64,000 nt of DNA from Candidatus Methylomirabilota bacterium (GCA_035315345.1 DATFYA010000010.1:1-64000); one strand, 5' to 3'; shown: positions 1 to 8,321, numbered from the stretch's first letter. Numbers and translations are program-made. Notes: generated from the letters alone by a model not told the origin.

Positions 1-1
1 G

Positions 2-1207
2 CGGCACGTGATCGTGGACGCCGACGATCCCTACCCGGGCTGCGCACGCCTGCGCGACGTGCTCGAGGATGGCGACGCGCCGGAGTGGGCCGCGGCCCTG
101 CGCGCGGCCCGTGCCGCGGTCGAGCCGGCGGATCCATACACGATCCTCTACACCTCGGGCACGACCTCGTTCCCGAAGGGCGCGGTGATCAGCCACCTCA
201 ACTGCCTCCCGCACGGCTGGTGGTGCGGCGAGGTGATGCGCATGAGCGCGGACGACCGCGTGCTGCACGCCCTGCCGCTGTCCGGCACGTGGGGCGGCCT
301 CTGCATTCCCTTAGCATCCTTCACCCACGGCAGCGCGCTGGTCCTGATGGAGTCCTTCGAGCCCGCGGTGGCCCTGCGGCTGATCGAGGCCGAGCGCATC
401 ACGGTGTGGAACGGCGTCGACACGATGGCGATCCCGATGCTGGAGCACCCGGACCTGGCCCGGCGCGATCGATCGCGCCTGCGCACCGGCGGCTTCGCGG
501 CCACCGGCGGCGGCGTCGAAGGTCTCTTCGAGGCGGTGGTCGAGCGGCTCGGGGTGCGCCAGGCGTTCCAGCCCTACGGCATGACCGAGGTCAACGCGAT
601 GGCGATGGTGCACGATCTCGACGAGCCGCTCGAGGATCGCGCGCTCGCCGGCGTGTGGCCCGCTGACGGCATCGAGGCGCGCGTGGTCGATCCGGAGACC
701 GGGCAGGACCGGCCGGTGGATCGCGAGGGCGAGCTGTGGCTACGCGGGCGGCTGGTCACCGCCGGCTACTACGAGAAGCCGGAGGAGACCGCGCGGGCCT
801 TCACCGCCGACGGGTGGTTCAAGACCGGCGACCTGGCGGTGCGCGATGGGGCCGGCCGCGTGATCTTCATCGGCCGCCTGCGCGAGGTGCTGCGGGTGAG
901 CCACTTCATGGTCGCCCCCGGCGAGATCGAGGCCTATCTGCAGACGCATCCGAAGGTGATGCAGGCCTTCGTCATCGGCGTGCCCGACGCGCGCACCAAC
1001 GAGGCGGTGGCGGCCTACGTGATCCCGCGCGCCGGCGTCACCGATCTCACCGCCGACGAGGTGATCGCCCACTGCAAGGGACGCATCGCCTCGTTCAAGG
1101 TGCCCCGTCACGTGCGGATCGTGGCCGACGTACCGCGCACCCCGGGGCCCCACGGCGACAAGGTGCAGAAGGCGCGGCTACGCGAGATGTTCCTCGGCGA
1201 GGGCTGA
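2..1207 (+). CDS. Acyl-CoA synthetase (AMP-binding), C-terminal part
   Basis: About 400 residues of an ANL-superfamily adenylating enzyme are visible; the reading frame is open at the window edge, so the N-terminus lies upstream. The ATP/AMP-binding P-loop (YTSGTTSFPKGAV) falls near residue 50. The adenylate motif (PYGMTE), the GWFKTGDLAV hinge region and the C-terminal lid domain follow. The A10 lysine motif reads GPHGDKVQK, slightly longer than the usual PxTxxGKxxK, with the catalytic lysine kept. Family knowledge: such enzymes form acyl-AMP and then acyl-CoA from a carboxylate, ATP and CoA. The substrate cannot be told. Its end overlaps the convergent next gene by 30 bases. Confidence 0.9.
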   Translation, partial: RHVIVDADDPYPGCARLRDVLEDGDAPEWAAALRAARAAVEPADPYTILYTSGTTSFPKGAVISHLNCLPHGWWCGEVMRMSADDRVLHALPLSGTWGGLCIPLASFTHGSALVLMESFEPAVALRLIEAERITVWNGVDTMAIPMLEHPDLARRDRSRLRTGGFAATGGGVEGLFEAVVERLGVRQAFQPYGMTEVNAMAMVHDLDEPLEDRALAGVWPADGIEARVVDPETGQDRPVDREGELWLRGRLVTAGYYEKPEETARAFTADGWFKTGDLAVRDGAGRVIFIGRLREVLRVSHFMVAPGEIEAYLQTHPKVMQAFVIGVPDARTNEAVAAYVIPRAGVTDLTADEVIAHCKGRIASFKVPRHVRIVADVPRTPGPHGDKVQKARLREMFLGEG

Positions 1208-1438
1208 GCGCGCCGCCGCGATCTCCTCGCGCACCGAGCCGGCGCCCGGAAACTCGCGCTTGGCCCGCCGGTACCAGTACTGCGCGTTGTCGAGATCGCC
1301 TTCCAGGGTGTGGACGATGCCGTGCAGCCACGAGCCCAGGATCGACTTCTGCTCCTGCACGATCTCGTGGGCCCGCTGCCAGTCTCCGGCCGCGAGGAGA
1401 TCCAGGGCGCGGGCGAGAGCGTCCGACGCGGGCTTCAT
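1178..1438 (-). CDS. Small conserved TPR-like hypothetical protein
   Basis: An 86-residue protein, mostly helical by inspection, with one tetratricopeptide-like helix pair (GIVHTLEGDLDNAQYWYRRA) in its middle. It resembles short uncharacterised proteins that share the LEGD-NA-YWYRRA signature. No catalytic residues or signal peptide are visible. It converges on the acyl-CoA synthetase and overlaps it by 30 bases. The function is unknown; a protein-protein interaction role is only an inference from the TPR-like pattern. Confidence 0.65.
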   Translation of the reverse strand: MKPASDALARALDLLAAGDWQRAHEIVQEQKSILGSWLHGIVHTLEGDLDNAQYWYRRAKREFPGAGSVREEIAAARSALAEEHLA

Positions 1439-1496
1439 GCCGCCCGATGAGCGCTGGCGCGAAGAGGCCCGACCGCCAGACCGACGTGTTCCACGA

Positions 1497-1690
1497 TCAT
1501 CGTGCTCCGAAGTCTACCGCAGTCGTGTTGCCTCCGCTCACCACGACGCCGACGCGAGCTTGAGCGTGAGGGGAAACGGGGCGAGGCCGAGATCGGCGCC
1601 GGAGAGGTGCACCACCGGCGTCACCCGGATGTGCGGCTGGATCAGGCTATACGTCTGCTCGATGCCGGAGCGATCGACCCGCGTGGTCAC
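1497..1690 (-). pseudogene. Threonine/serine dehydratase remnant (internal deletion)
   Basis: A GTG at 1690 opens 50 codons that match the N-terminus of PLP-dependent threonine/serine dehydratases (IRVTPVVHLSGADLG, then PFPLTLKL). The frame stops at 1538. Immediately after LTLKL, a different frame reads VGVVVSGGNTTAVDFGAR and stops at 1497; this is the typical C-terminal end of the same family. The roughly 250 residues between, including the Schiff-base lysine, are missing. This is an internal deletion with loss of frame, so no active enzyme can be made. The GTG overlaps the TGA of the upstream small gene (GTGA), the usual coupled arrangement here. Confidence 0.75.
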
Positions 1691-1917
1691 CGCCCGTCAT
1701 CGTACCAGCCGCCGCCCTGTCCCGGGCACTGGCACTCGGGCGTCGCGCAGGGCCCGGAGCCATCCGCGTGGCAGTGCATGCTCATCAGGTGCCCGCACGG
1801 GCACAGGCCCCGGATGGGAGGCGGCGACGGGACCTCCGTGTGCCGCTCGCCCGCCGAGAGGCAGCCTGGATCGAGGCGGGAGGAGATGATCTGGCGAGAC
1901 CCGACGTGAACGTTCAT
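1687..1917 (-). CDS. Small Cys/His-rich protein, possible zinc binder
   Basis: A 76-residue protein from ATG at 1917; a longer TTG start at 1959 is possible. Its second half holds a cluster C39-P-C41-G-H43, H48-C-H50, C57, C62-x-C64, a spacing that suggests a zinc or other metal site. Short bacterial and phage proteins with a CxCGH...C...CxC pattern exist, but no function is known to me. It lies directly upstream of the dehydratase remnant and overlaps it by four bases. No clear ribosome-binding site is visible. Confidence 0.45.
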   Translation of the reverse strand: MNVHVGSRQIISSRLDPGCLSAGERHTEVPSPPPIRGLCPCGHLMSMHCHADGSGPCATPECQCPGQGGGWYDDGR

Positions 1918-2071
1918 GGCGCGCCGAGAGCGCAAGCCGGGTGCCAGGATGGAGGCCAAGTCCGATCACTACTTAGCCGCCCGGGCCCGACGTCGTTACC
2001 GGTCAGTGGCAGGCCGACTGCCATGGTTCGGTACACCGGCCGTCGGCAGGAGTTGCGCCCTCGGGCGCCGC

Positions 2072-3046
2072 TCAGGCCACGAGGTTGACCGGCGCCTCGC
2101 CACGCGCCACGCGGTGGATGTTCTCGGCGATCACCGAGGCGCGCGCCTCCATCATGCCCTCGGTCCAGCCCGACACGTGCGGAGTCATCAGCACGTTCGG
2201 CAGCGTGTGGAACGGGCGATGGCCGGGATGGGTCGGCGCGCCGCCCGACGGATAGCGGTACCAGACGTCGAGGGCGGCCGCGGCGATCGCCCTCCGGTGG
2301 AGGGCCTCGTAGAGCGCGTCCTCGTCCACGACCTCAGCGCGCGCCACGTTGATCAGCACGGTCGTGGGCTTCATCAGGCGGAGGCGTCGCGCGTCGATCA
2401 GCCCGCGGGTCTCGGTGGTGAGGGCGAGCGTGACCGCGACGTAGTCGCTGCGCCCGAGCACCTGGTCGAGCGCCTCCGGCCCGCGCACGAAGGCCAGCCC
2501 GTGGGGATCGGGCCGCGAGGCGTCCCGGCGGACGGCCAGGACCTCCATGTCGAACGCCCGCGCGCGCCGCGCAAGGGCCTGGCCGATCCGCCCGTAGCCG
2601 AGGATGCCGAGCGTCTTGCCCGCCAGCTCGGGCCAGAGCGGCGCCGGGCTGCCCGACCAGACGCTGTCCCATTGCCCGCGCCGGAGGTCGGCGTCCACGC
2701 GGCAGAAGTCGCGGGCGACCGCCAGCATGGCGCCGATGACGTACTCCGCGATGCCGACGTCGTGGCCGTAGGCGTTGGCGAGCGCGGTGCCCGGCCCGAG
2801 CGCGCCCCGGTCGATGCGATCGAGCCCGGCGCCCGGGACCTGGACGAGCCGCAGGCGCGGGGCGGCCTCCGCCATCTCCCGGGTGAAGCCCATGCCGACC
2901 AGCACGTCCACGTCGCCCAGCCGCGGGAGGATCTCGCGCTCGTCGCCCGCGATGACCTCGCACGGCACGCGCAGTCGCGCGCGCACCCGATCGATCACGT
3001 GGCTCGCGAAGACGCCCGCGAAGGCGACCCGGAGCGGCGACGTCAC
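2072..3046 (-). CDS. D-2-hydroxyacid dehydrogenase family protein
   Basis: A 324-residue NAD-dependent oxidoreductase of the D-isomer 2-hydroxyacid dehydrogenase family. The Rossmann motif is GILGYGRIGQALARR near residue 150. The catalytic arginine lies in INVARAEVVDEDAL and the catalytic histidine in TPHVSGWT near the C-terminus. Known family role: reversible reduction of 2-oxoacids to D-2-hydroxyacids. The substrate is not predictable. It starts with GTG, overlapping the TGA of the thioesterase gene (GTGA), so the two genes form one transcription unit. Confidence 0.88.
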   Translation of the reverse strand: MTSPLRVAFAGVFASHVIDRVRARLRVPCEVIAGDEREILPRLGDVDVLVGMGFTREMAEAAPRLRLVQVPGAGLDRIDRGALGPGTALANAYGHDVGIAEYVIGAMLAVARDFCRVDADLRRGQWDSVWSGSPAPLWPELAGKTLGILGYGRIGQALARRARAFDMEVLAVRRDASRPDPHGLAFVRGPEALDQVLGRSDYVAVTLALTTETRGLIDARRLRLMKPTTVLINVARAEVVDEDALYEALHRRAIAAAALDVWYRYPSGGAPTHPGHRPFHTLPNVLMTPHVSGWTEGMMEARASVIAENIHRVARGEAPVNLVA

Positions 3047-3444
3047 ATGAGCACCATCTGGGTCTGGGTGGTGAGCGACAGCAGCCGCCCCGACTCGTCG
3101 GTGACCCGCGTCTGCCAGACCTGGGTGCGCTTGCCCTTGTGCAGCGGCGTGGCCTCGGCGCGCACCAGCCCGCTGCGGCCCGCCGCGAAGAAGTTGGTCT
3201 TGGACTCGAGCGTGGTCGTGCTCGCGCCCGCCGGCAGGTTGACCACGGTGGCGGCCGCGCCCACCGTGTCGGCCAGCGCCATCAGGGTACCCCCGTGCAG
3301 CGCGCCGCCGACCGTGCGCAGCTCGTCACGGATGGTCAGCTCGGCGACCACGCGGTCCGGCGTGGCTAGGACGATGCGCAGGCCGAGCAGCGTGCTCAGC
3401 GTGCCGCTCATCCGCTCGTTGAACAGCTCGGGATCGATCGCCAT
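3043..3444 (-). CDS. Hotdog-fold thioesterase (PaaI family)
   Basis: A 133-residue single hotdog domain. The signature GGALHGGTLMALADT matches PaaI/YbgC-type acyl-CoA thioesterases, where it shapes the active site at the helix end. The probable reaction is hydrolysis of an acyl- or aryl-CoA thioester in the cytoplasm. It heads a two-gene unit with the hydroxyacid dehydrogenase and is divergent from the XRE regulator at 3577, with a palindrome between them, which suggests local control. Confidence 0.85.
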   Translation of the reverse strand: MAIDPELFNERMSGTLSTLLGLRIVLATPDRVVAELTIRDELRTVGGALHGGTLMALADTVGAAATVVNLPAGASTTTLESKTNFFAAGRSGLVRAEATPLHKGKRTQVWQTRVTDESGRLLSLTTQTQMVLM

Positions 3445-3525
3445 GGTCTCTCCTCTCGGGCTCCGGCCGGAGCGTCGCGGCCCTCCCGGCCTCGACGATC
3501 CTGGCTCCGAGCGCGCGCCGACTCA

Positions 3526-3542
3526 ATTACCTCCCAGGTAAT
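3526..3542. promoter_or_regulatory. Palindromic operator candidate between divergent genes
   Basis: The sequence ATTACCT-CCC-AGGTAAT is a perfect 7-base inverted repeat with a 3-base spacer. It lies in the gap between the thioesterase (start 3444) and the XRE/MmyB-like regulator (start 3577). Its position and symmetry suggest a dimeric repressor site, probably for the adjacent regulator. That link is inference. Confidence 0.55.
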
Positions 3543-3576
3543 GGCGAAGGCGCATGGCGCGGTGTACCGTGCCGCC

Positions 3577-4416
3577 ATGAAAACCGCCGCCGCATCCACG
3601 AAGACGACGAAGGCCAGCCCGGTGGGCCGGCTCATCAAGCACTGGCGGGAGCGCCGCCGCCTGAGCCAGCTGAGCCTGGCCGTCGACGCCGAGATCTCCA
3701 CCCGGCACCTGAGCTTCATCGAGACCGGCCGCGCCCGGCCGAGCCGGGACATGGTACTGCTGCTGGCGCGCGCGCTGGAAGTGCCTCCGCGCGGGCGCAA
3801 CGACCTGCTGACCGCGGCGGGTTTCGCCCCGGTCTATCGCGAGACCGCGCTGGACTCACCGGCGATGGGGGATGTGCGACGGGCGCTCGATTTCATCCTG
3901 CGCCAGCAGGAGCCGTTCCCCGGCCTCGTGATCGACGGGCACTGGAACCTCTTGATGGCGAACCAGGGCGCCGCGCGGCTCATGGAGCGATTCCTCGAGC
4001 CGGGCGGCGCGGCGGCGGTGGGCGACCGTCCCAACGCGATGCGGCTCTTCTATCATCCGCGCGGCCTGCGCCCCTACATCGTGAACTGGGAGCCGACCGC
4101 GGCCGCGCTGATCCAGTGGCTGCACCTCGACCTGGCCCGCGGTATCGGCGACGCCGAGACGCGGCGGCTCCTGGACGAATTGCTGTCCTATCCCGACGTG
4201 CCGCAGAAGTGGCGGACGCTCGATCTCGATCTGACTCCGGCGCCGTTCCTGGCCGTCGAGATGCGCAAGGGCGACCTCGACGTCAGGTTCTTCTCCACCC
4301 TGACCAGCCTTGGCGTACCCTACGACATCACGCTGCACGAGCTGCGGGTGGAGTGCTTCTTTCCCGCCGACGCGGCGAGCGAGGCGCGGCTGCGCGCGCT
4401 GGCCGGACCCGGATAG
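3577..4416 (+). CDS. XRE-family regulator with MmyB-like ligand domain
   Basis: A 279-residue regulator. An N-terminal Cro/C1-type helix-turn-helix covers about residues 15-75 (LSQLSLAVDAEISTRHLSFIE, then a GRARPSRDMVLLLARAL helix). A C-terminal MmyB-like PAS-type domain follows (VIDGHWNLLMANQGAARLM; LRPYIVNWE; ELLSYPDVP). An upstream ATG at 3541 lies inside the palindrome, so ATG 3577 is preferred. In related proteins the C-terminal domain is thought to bind a small ligand, possibly a fatty acid. It probably controls itself and the divergent thioesterase/dehydrogenase pair. Confidence 0.87.
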   Translation: MKTAAASTKTTKASPVGRLIKHWRERRRLSQLSLAVDAEISTRHLSFIETGRARPSRDMVLLLARALEVPPRGRNDLLTAAGFAPVYRETALDSPAMGDVRRALDFILRQQEPFPGLVIDGHWNLLMANQGAARLMERFLEPGGAAAVGDRPNAMRLFYHPRGLRPYIVNWEPTAAALIQWLHLDLARGIGDAETRRLLDELLSYPDVPQKWRTLDLDLTPAPFLAVEMRKGDLDVRFFSTLTSLGVPYDITLHELRVECFFPADAASEARLRALAGPG

Positions 4417-4430
4417 GCACGAGGAGCGAC

Positions 4431-5477
4431 ATGACCGAGACGACGCGGCCCACCCAGTTCGGACGCATCCACGCTCCCGACGCCGAGTGGCTGGCCCGCA
4501 ATCCGCCCGAGCCGGTCCTCGAGCCCGACCTGCCCATCATCGACACGCACCATCACCTGTGGGATCGCAACGGCCACCGCTACTTCCTCCACGATTTCCT
4601 GGCCGACGTGGCGACCGGCCACACGGTCGTGGCCACCGTGTTCCTCGAGTGCCACTCGATGTACCGCGCGGGCGGGCCGGAGGAGATGCGGCCGGTGGGC
4701 GAGACCGAGTTCGTGACCGGCCAGGCCGCCATGAGCGCCAGCGGAATGTACGGGTCGACGCGCGTGGCCGCCGGCATCGTCGGCTTCGCCGATCTCACCC
4801 TCGGCGACCGGGTGGAGCCGGTGCTGGAGGCGCACCTGCGCGCGGGCGGCGGGCGCTTCCGCGGCGTGCGGCACGCGGCGGCGTGGGACGCCGACCCGGT
4901 CATCGGCAACAGCGAGGTCGCCGGCGGCCCGCATCTCTACCGGCGTCCCGACTTTCGCGCCGGGCTCGCGCGCCTGACCCGGCTGGGCCTCTCGCTCGAC
5001 GCCTGGGTCTTCCATCCGCAGCTGGCCGACGTGGTGGACCTGGCGCGGGCGCATCCCGACGCCACCATGGTGCTCGGTCACGTGGGCGGCGTGCTCGGCT
5101 ACGGCGCCTACGCGGGCAAGGGGCCGGAGGTCTTCGCGGCGTGGAAGCCGCAGATGGCCGAGCTGGCCCGCTGCCCCAACGTGAGCGTCAAGCTCGGCGG
5201 CATGATGATGCGCCTGGCCGCCTACGATTACCGCACGCAGCCGAAGCCGCCGACCTCTACCGAGCTGGCCGCCCTCTGGCGCCCCTACTTCGAGACCTGC
5301 ATCGAGCTGTTCGGGCCGGATCGCTGCCTCTTCGAGAGCAACTTCCCGGTGGACAAGATGGGCATCGGCTGGGTCCCGCTCTGGAACACCTTCAAGCGCA
5401 TCGCCTCGGGCGCGTCCGCCTCGGAGAAGCAGGCCCTGTTCAGCGGCACCGCGCGGCGGGTCTATCGCCTGCCGTGA
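4431..5477 (+). CDS. Amidohydrolase family protein
   Basis: A 348-residue TIM-barrel hydrolase of the Amidohydro_2 type. The metal-binding motif IIDTHHHLWD is near residue 37. Conserved VLGHVGG, NVSVKLGG and RCLFESNFPVDK segments supply later ligands and the catalytic aspartate region. Relatives include lactonases and decarboxylases such as 2-pyrone-4,6-dicarboxylate hydrolase and ACMSD-like enzymes; the substrate here is unknown. A GAGGAG ribosome-binding site precedes ATG 4431. The following methyltransferase starts inside its stop codon. Confidence 0.87.
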   Translation: MTETTRPTQFGRIHAPDAEWLARNPPEPVLEPDLPIIDTHHHLWDRNGHRYFLHDFLADVATGHTVVATVFLECHSMYRAGGPEEMRPVGETEFVTGQAAMSASGMYGSTRVAAGIVGFADLTLGDRVEPVLEAHLRAGGGRFRGVRHAAAWDADPVIGNSEVAGGPHLYRRPDFRAGLARLTRLGLSLDAWVFHPQLADVVDLARAHPDATMVLGHVGGVLGYGAYAGKGPEVFAAWKPQMAELARCPNVSVKLGGMMMRLAAYDYRTQPKPPTSTELAALWRPYFETCIELFGPDRCLFESNFPVDKMGIGWVPLWNTFKRIASGASASEKQALFSGTARRVYRLP

Positions 5478-6307
5478 CGGACCCGCGGCGCGCCAACCGC
5501 GATCTCTGGAACGCCTGGACCCGGATCAACCTCCAGTCGGATTTCTACGACGTCGAGGCGTTCGCGACCGGGCGCGGCCGGGATCTCGACGCGATCTGCC
5601 TGGCCGGGCCGGGCGACGTGCGGGGCAAGTCGCTCCTCCACCTGCAGTGCCACTTCGGCATGGATTCCATCCGGTGGGCGCGACGTGGCGCGACGGTGAC
5701 CGGCGTGGACTTCTCGGAGGAAGCCCTCGCGGCGGCGCGCGCCCTGGCCGCGCGCATGGGCGTGCCCGTCACGTTCATCCACGCCGACGTCTGCGATCTG
5801 CCCGCGAAGCTCGACGGCTGCTTCGACGTCGTCTTCACCTCGCACGGCGTGCTCTGCTGGCTGCCCGATCTCGAGCGCTGGGCCAGGGGGGTCGCGCGCT
5901 GCCTGGCCCCCGGCGGGCTCTTCTTCATCGTCGATGCGCACCCCATGCTCCTCTGCTTCGACGACCGGCCGGCCGAGCCCGATCTGCGGCTACTCTACCC
6001 GTACTTCCGCGGCCCCGAGCCGATCCGCGAGGAGCACCCCGGCTGCTACAGCGCGCCCGAGGCGCCGATCACGAGCGTCGAGCACGTCTGGCTGCATCGG
6101 CTCTCGAGCATCATCGGGTCCCTCGCGCGGGCCGGCCTGCGGGTCGAATCGTTCGAGGAGTATCCGTTCCTCGGGTGGAAGTTCTTTCCGTGGATGCAGC
6201 AGGGCGCAGATGGCTGGTGGCGGCTGCCGGACGACCGGCGGATTCCCACCGGCGCGGGCAGCCTCCCGCTCATGTTCTCGCTGAAGGCCAGCCGCTCCTC
6301 CGCTTGA
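5474..6307 (+). CDS. Class I SAM-dependent methyltransferase
   Basis: A 277-residue protein starting with GTG 5474, overlapping the amidohydrolase TGA (GTGA). The SAM-binding fold is seen as LLHLQCHFGMDSIRWARRG (motif I variant), TGVDFSEEAL, HADVCDLP and the FDVVFTSHGVLCWLPD post-I region. The methyl acceptor is not predictable. Co-translation with the amidohydrolase suggests a shared small-molecule pathway, which is inference. Confidence 0.85.
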   Translation: MTDPRRANRDLWNAWTRINLQSDFYDVEAFATGRGRDLDAICLAGPGDVRGKSLLHLQCHFGMDSIRWARRGATVTGVDFSEEALAAARALAARMGVPVTFIHADVCDLPAKLDGCFDVVFTSHGVLCWLPDLERWARGVARCLAPGGLFFIVDAHPMLLCFDDRPAEPDLRLLYPYFRGPEPIREEHPGCYSAPEAPITSVEHVWLHRLSSIIGSLARAGLRVESFEEYPFLGWKFFPWMQQGADGWWRLPDDRRIPTGAGSLPLMFSLKASRSSA

Positions 6308-6330
6308 CAGGCCAAACGCCGGCATAGTAT
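6304..6330 (+). promoter_or_regulatory. Possible sigma-70 promoter
   Basis: A perfect -35 hexamer TTGACA at 6304-6309 is followed 15 bases later by TAGTAT (6325-6330). The spacing is shorter than the ideal 17; shifted hexamers such as AGTATG give 16. It lies 50 bases upstream of the Pro/Ala-rich membrane protein gene. Confidence 0.4.
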
Positions 6331-6380
6331 GTGGGGCATCCAGGGTAGTCCTCCGGGGCGACCCATCGTCGGGTCAGGAC

Positions 6381-7664
6381 GTGAAGCGACTCCTCTTTCA
6401 TCTCCTCGTGGCCGGCGCCGCGGTCGGGAGCCTCGCGCTCCTGGCCGGTGCGGTGATGCTGGTGCTCCGGCCGGCGCAACCCACTGAAAACCCGATCGAT
6501 CCCAGCCGGGACCCGGCCGGAGAGGTCGCCGGGCGAGTGGCCAAGGTCGAATCGGGCATCATCCTCGTCAGCTCGGAGCCGCCGAGCAGCGGGCTGGTTC
6601 CGCTGGTCCTGACGAGAGATACGATGATCATGGTCGGCTCGAGCGCCGGGTGGCCCACGGATATCCGTCCGGGCGGTCAGATCAAGGTCGTCTACGACCT
6701 GTACGAGGGCAAGCGGCTAGCTCGATCGGTCCAGGTGATCACCGATCAGGCGACGAAGCGGACGGCCGCCTCCGAGCTGCTGCCCAGGCCCGCAGTGGCC
6801 CAGAAGGCCTCCGACCCGCCAAAAGCGGCGGATCCGCCGAAGCCCACGACGCCTCCGGTCGTGGCCGAGAAGACGCAGCTCGCCCCGCCCGCCAAATCAT
6901 CCGGGCCGGAGCCGGCGGCCCGGTCGGGCGCCGCCGTCAAGACGGAGTCCCCGGCCGCGGCCGGACCGACGCCCGCCAGGGCCGCAATCCCGAGCCCGGC
7001 TGTGGCCGTGGCACCGCCTGCGAAGACGAGCGCACCGACCCCCGCCGCGTCCACACCGGCTCTGCCGGCGCCGCCCGCTTCCCCGGCGTCGCCGGCGGCC
7101 AGATCGACACCGCCCCCCGTGACCGCAGCCCCGGCAGCACCTCCGGCTCCGGCGCCCCAATCAACGCAGCAGCCGGTCAAAGCGCCCTCGCCGGGCGCCA
7201 CCGGCGAGCCCATGCCGAAGGCCAGCTCGAGTCCGCCGACTTCGCCCCGGGCAGTGACCGTGACGCCGGCCCCGCTTCCACCGCCGGGAAAAGTCGCGCC
7301 GGCGTTGCCCGCCCCTACGGCGCCGGCTGCGGCGCCGCCAGCGGCCGGGCCACCCGCAGCTGCCCGGCCGACCGCCGCGGCGCCGACGTCGGCCCCGACG
7401 CCGGCCGCCGCGCCGCCTGCTCCGGCGCGCGCGGCCGCACCTCCTTCGGCGCCCGCGGTGCCGGCCGCCGAGCCAGCGCCGGCCCCGACACCGACGGTGG
7501 CCGCGCCGGCGGCTCCGCCTAGGCCGGCCGCCGCCGCGCCCGCGTCTCCGCCGCCGCGTCCGGGACCGGCGCCCGCGCGCACGCCTGCGCCCGTCCGGCC
7601 GGCGGAGCCCGATGCGACCGACGGCTCCGCGGCAGTGGACTGGCTACTGAAGGGACGACGGTAG
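6381..7664 (+). CDS. Membrane-anchored Pro/Ala-rich protein
   Basis: A 427-residue protein beginning with GTG. Residues 4-30 form one membrane segment or uncleaved signal (LLFHLLVAGAAVGSLALLAG). A small beta-rich domain follows at about 48-115 (VAGRVAKVESGIILVSSEP; GGQIKVVYDLYEGKR), resembling DUF5666-type OB-like domains. The remaining 280 residues are a low-complexity Pro/Ala tract with little Lys or Glu, likely an extended periplasmic linker. The last residues (AVDWLLKGRR) regain normal composition. Function unknown; a cell-envelope role is inference. Its end overlaps the convergent next gene by 21 bases. Confidence 0.6.
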   Translation: MKRLLFHLLVAGAAVGSLALLAGAVMLVLRPAQPTENPIDPSRDPAGEVAGRVAKVESGIILVSSEPPSSGLVPLVLTRDTMIMVGSSAGWPTDIRPGGQIKVVYDLYEGKRLARSVQVITDQATKRTAASELLPRPAVAQKASDPPKAADPPKPTTPPVVAEKTQLAPPAKSSGPEPAARSGAAVKTESPAAAGPTPARAAIPSPAVAVAPPAKTSAPTPAASTPALPAPPASPASPAARSTPPPVTAAPAAPPAPAPQSTQQPVKAPSPGATGEPMPKASSSPPTSPRAVTVTPAPLPPPGKVAPALPAPTAPAAAPPAAGPPAAARPTAAAPTSAPTPAAAPPAPARAAAPPSAPAVPAAEPAPAPTPTVAAPAAPPRPAAAAPASPPPRPGPAPARTPAPVRPAEPDATDGSAAVDWLLKGRR

Positions 7665-8321
7665 CTCGACCGTCTTGACCCAGATGCCGGGCGAGCCCGG
7701 CGCGTGCTGCATGTGCGGTCGGATCTTCTGCGTCACCGGCGAGGCATCTCGCTGGGCCAGCCACTCCGCGCTCTCCGACACCTTCGGGTGCTCGAATTCG
7801 TAGAGCGTGAGATAGGTCGGTGCGCCTTCGACCGCCCGGTACCGCCGGCCCCGGATCACGCCGGGCACCTTCTCGTAGTTGGGCACGTAGATGGTGTTGT
7901 ACCAGTCGTTGAACTCGCGATCGACCTCGGGCGGCACGTCCATGCGCCCGATCTGCAGTGACGGCGCCATGGGCGTCCGCGCCGCCTCGGCGGTCAGTGC
8001 GGTCGGATGGATCATCGTGTAGACGTTGCGGATGAACGGCCGGCCGATCGCCTGGGGCCCGACCCGCTTCGTCCACGGCGTGGGATTGGCCTGCACGTGC
8101 TTGTAGGCCGGGCTGTCGAGCACCGCCACGCTGTCTAGCTCGTAGCAGGCCAGGTGCTTCGGGCCGCCCTTGACTGCCTCGTAGCGCGCACCGCCGAGGA
8201 AGCCGGGGATCGCCATGCGCTCGGGCAGGTGCTCGTCGTTGTACCAGCGGTTGAACTCGTCTTCCTGCGCGGCGGGGACGTCCGCCCAGACCATCAAGAG
8301 TCCGGTGCCCTTCCTGGCCAT
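7644..8321 (-). CDS. Tandem EthD/DUF4286-like protein
   Basis: A 225-residue protein made of two similar halves, each with the pattern V-P-x(5)-EFN-WYN-x(5)-PE/PN-x(5)-PG-x(4)-RY (around residues 12-46 and 124-160). This matches dimeric alpha-beta barrel (EthD-like) domains, so the gene is an internal duplication forming a pseudo-dimer in one chain. Family members are poorly characterised and often linked to degradation of aromatics or hydrophobic compounds. GAGGAGGG precedes ATG 8321. It lies downstream of the MFS transporter gene on the same strand. Confidence 0.7.
   Translation of the reverse strand: MARKGTGLLMVWADVPAAQEDEFNRWYNDEHLPERMAIPGFLGGARYEAVKGGPKHLACYELDSVAVLDSPAYKHVQANPTPWTKRVGPQAIGRPFIRNVYTMIHPTALTAEAARTPMAPSLQIGRMDVPPEVDREFNDWYNTIYVPNYEKVPGVIRGRRYRAVEGAPTYLTLYEFEHPKVSESAEWLAQRDASPVTQKIRPHMQHAPGSPGIWVKTVELPSSLQ

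Noticed and set aside
2-1207. A truncated or broken acyl-CoA synthetase.
   Set aside because: The frame is open at the left window edge, so the missing N-terminus is only outside the window.
1916-3541. A 541-codon plus-strand frame opposite the hydroxyacid dehydrogenase and thioesterase.
   Set aside because: Low-complexity composition and exact complementarity to two recognised genes show it is a GC-driven shadow.
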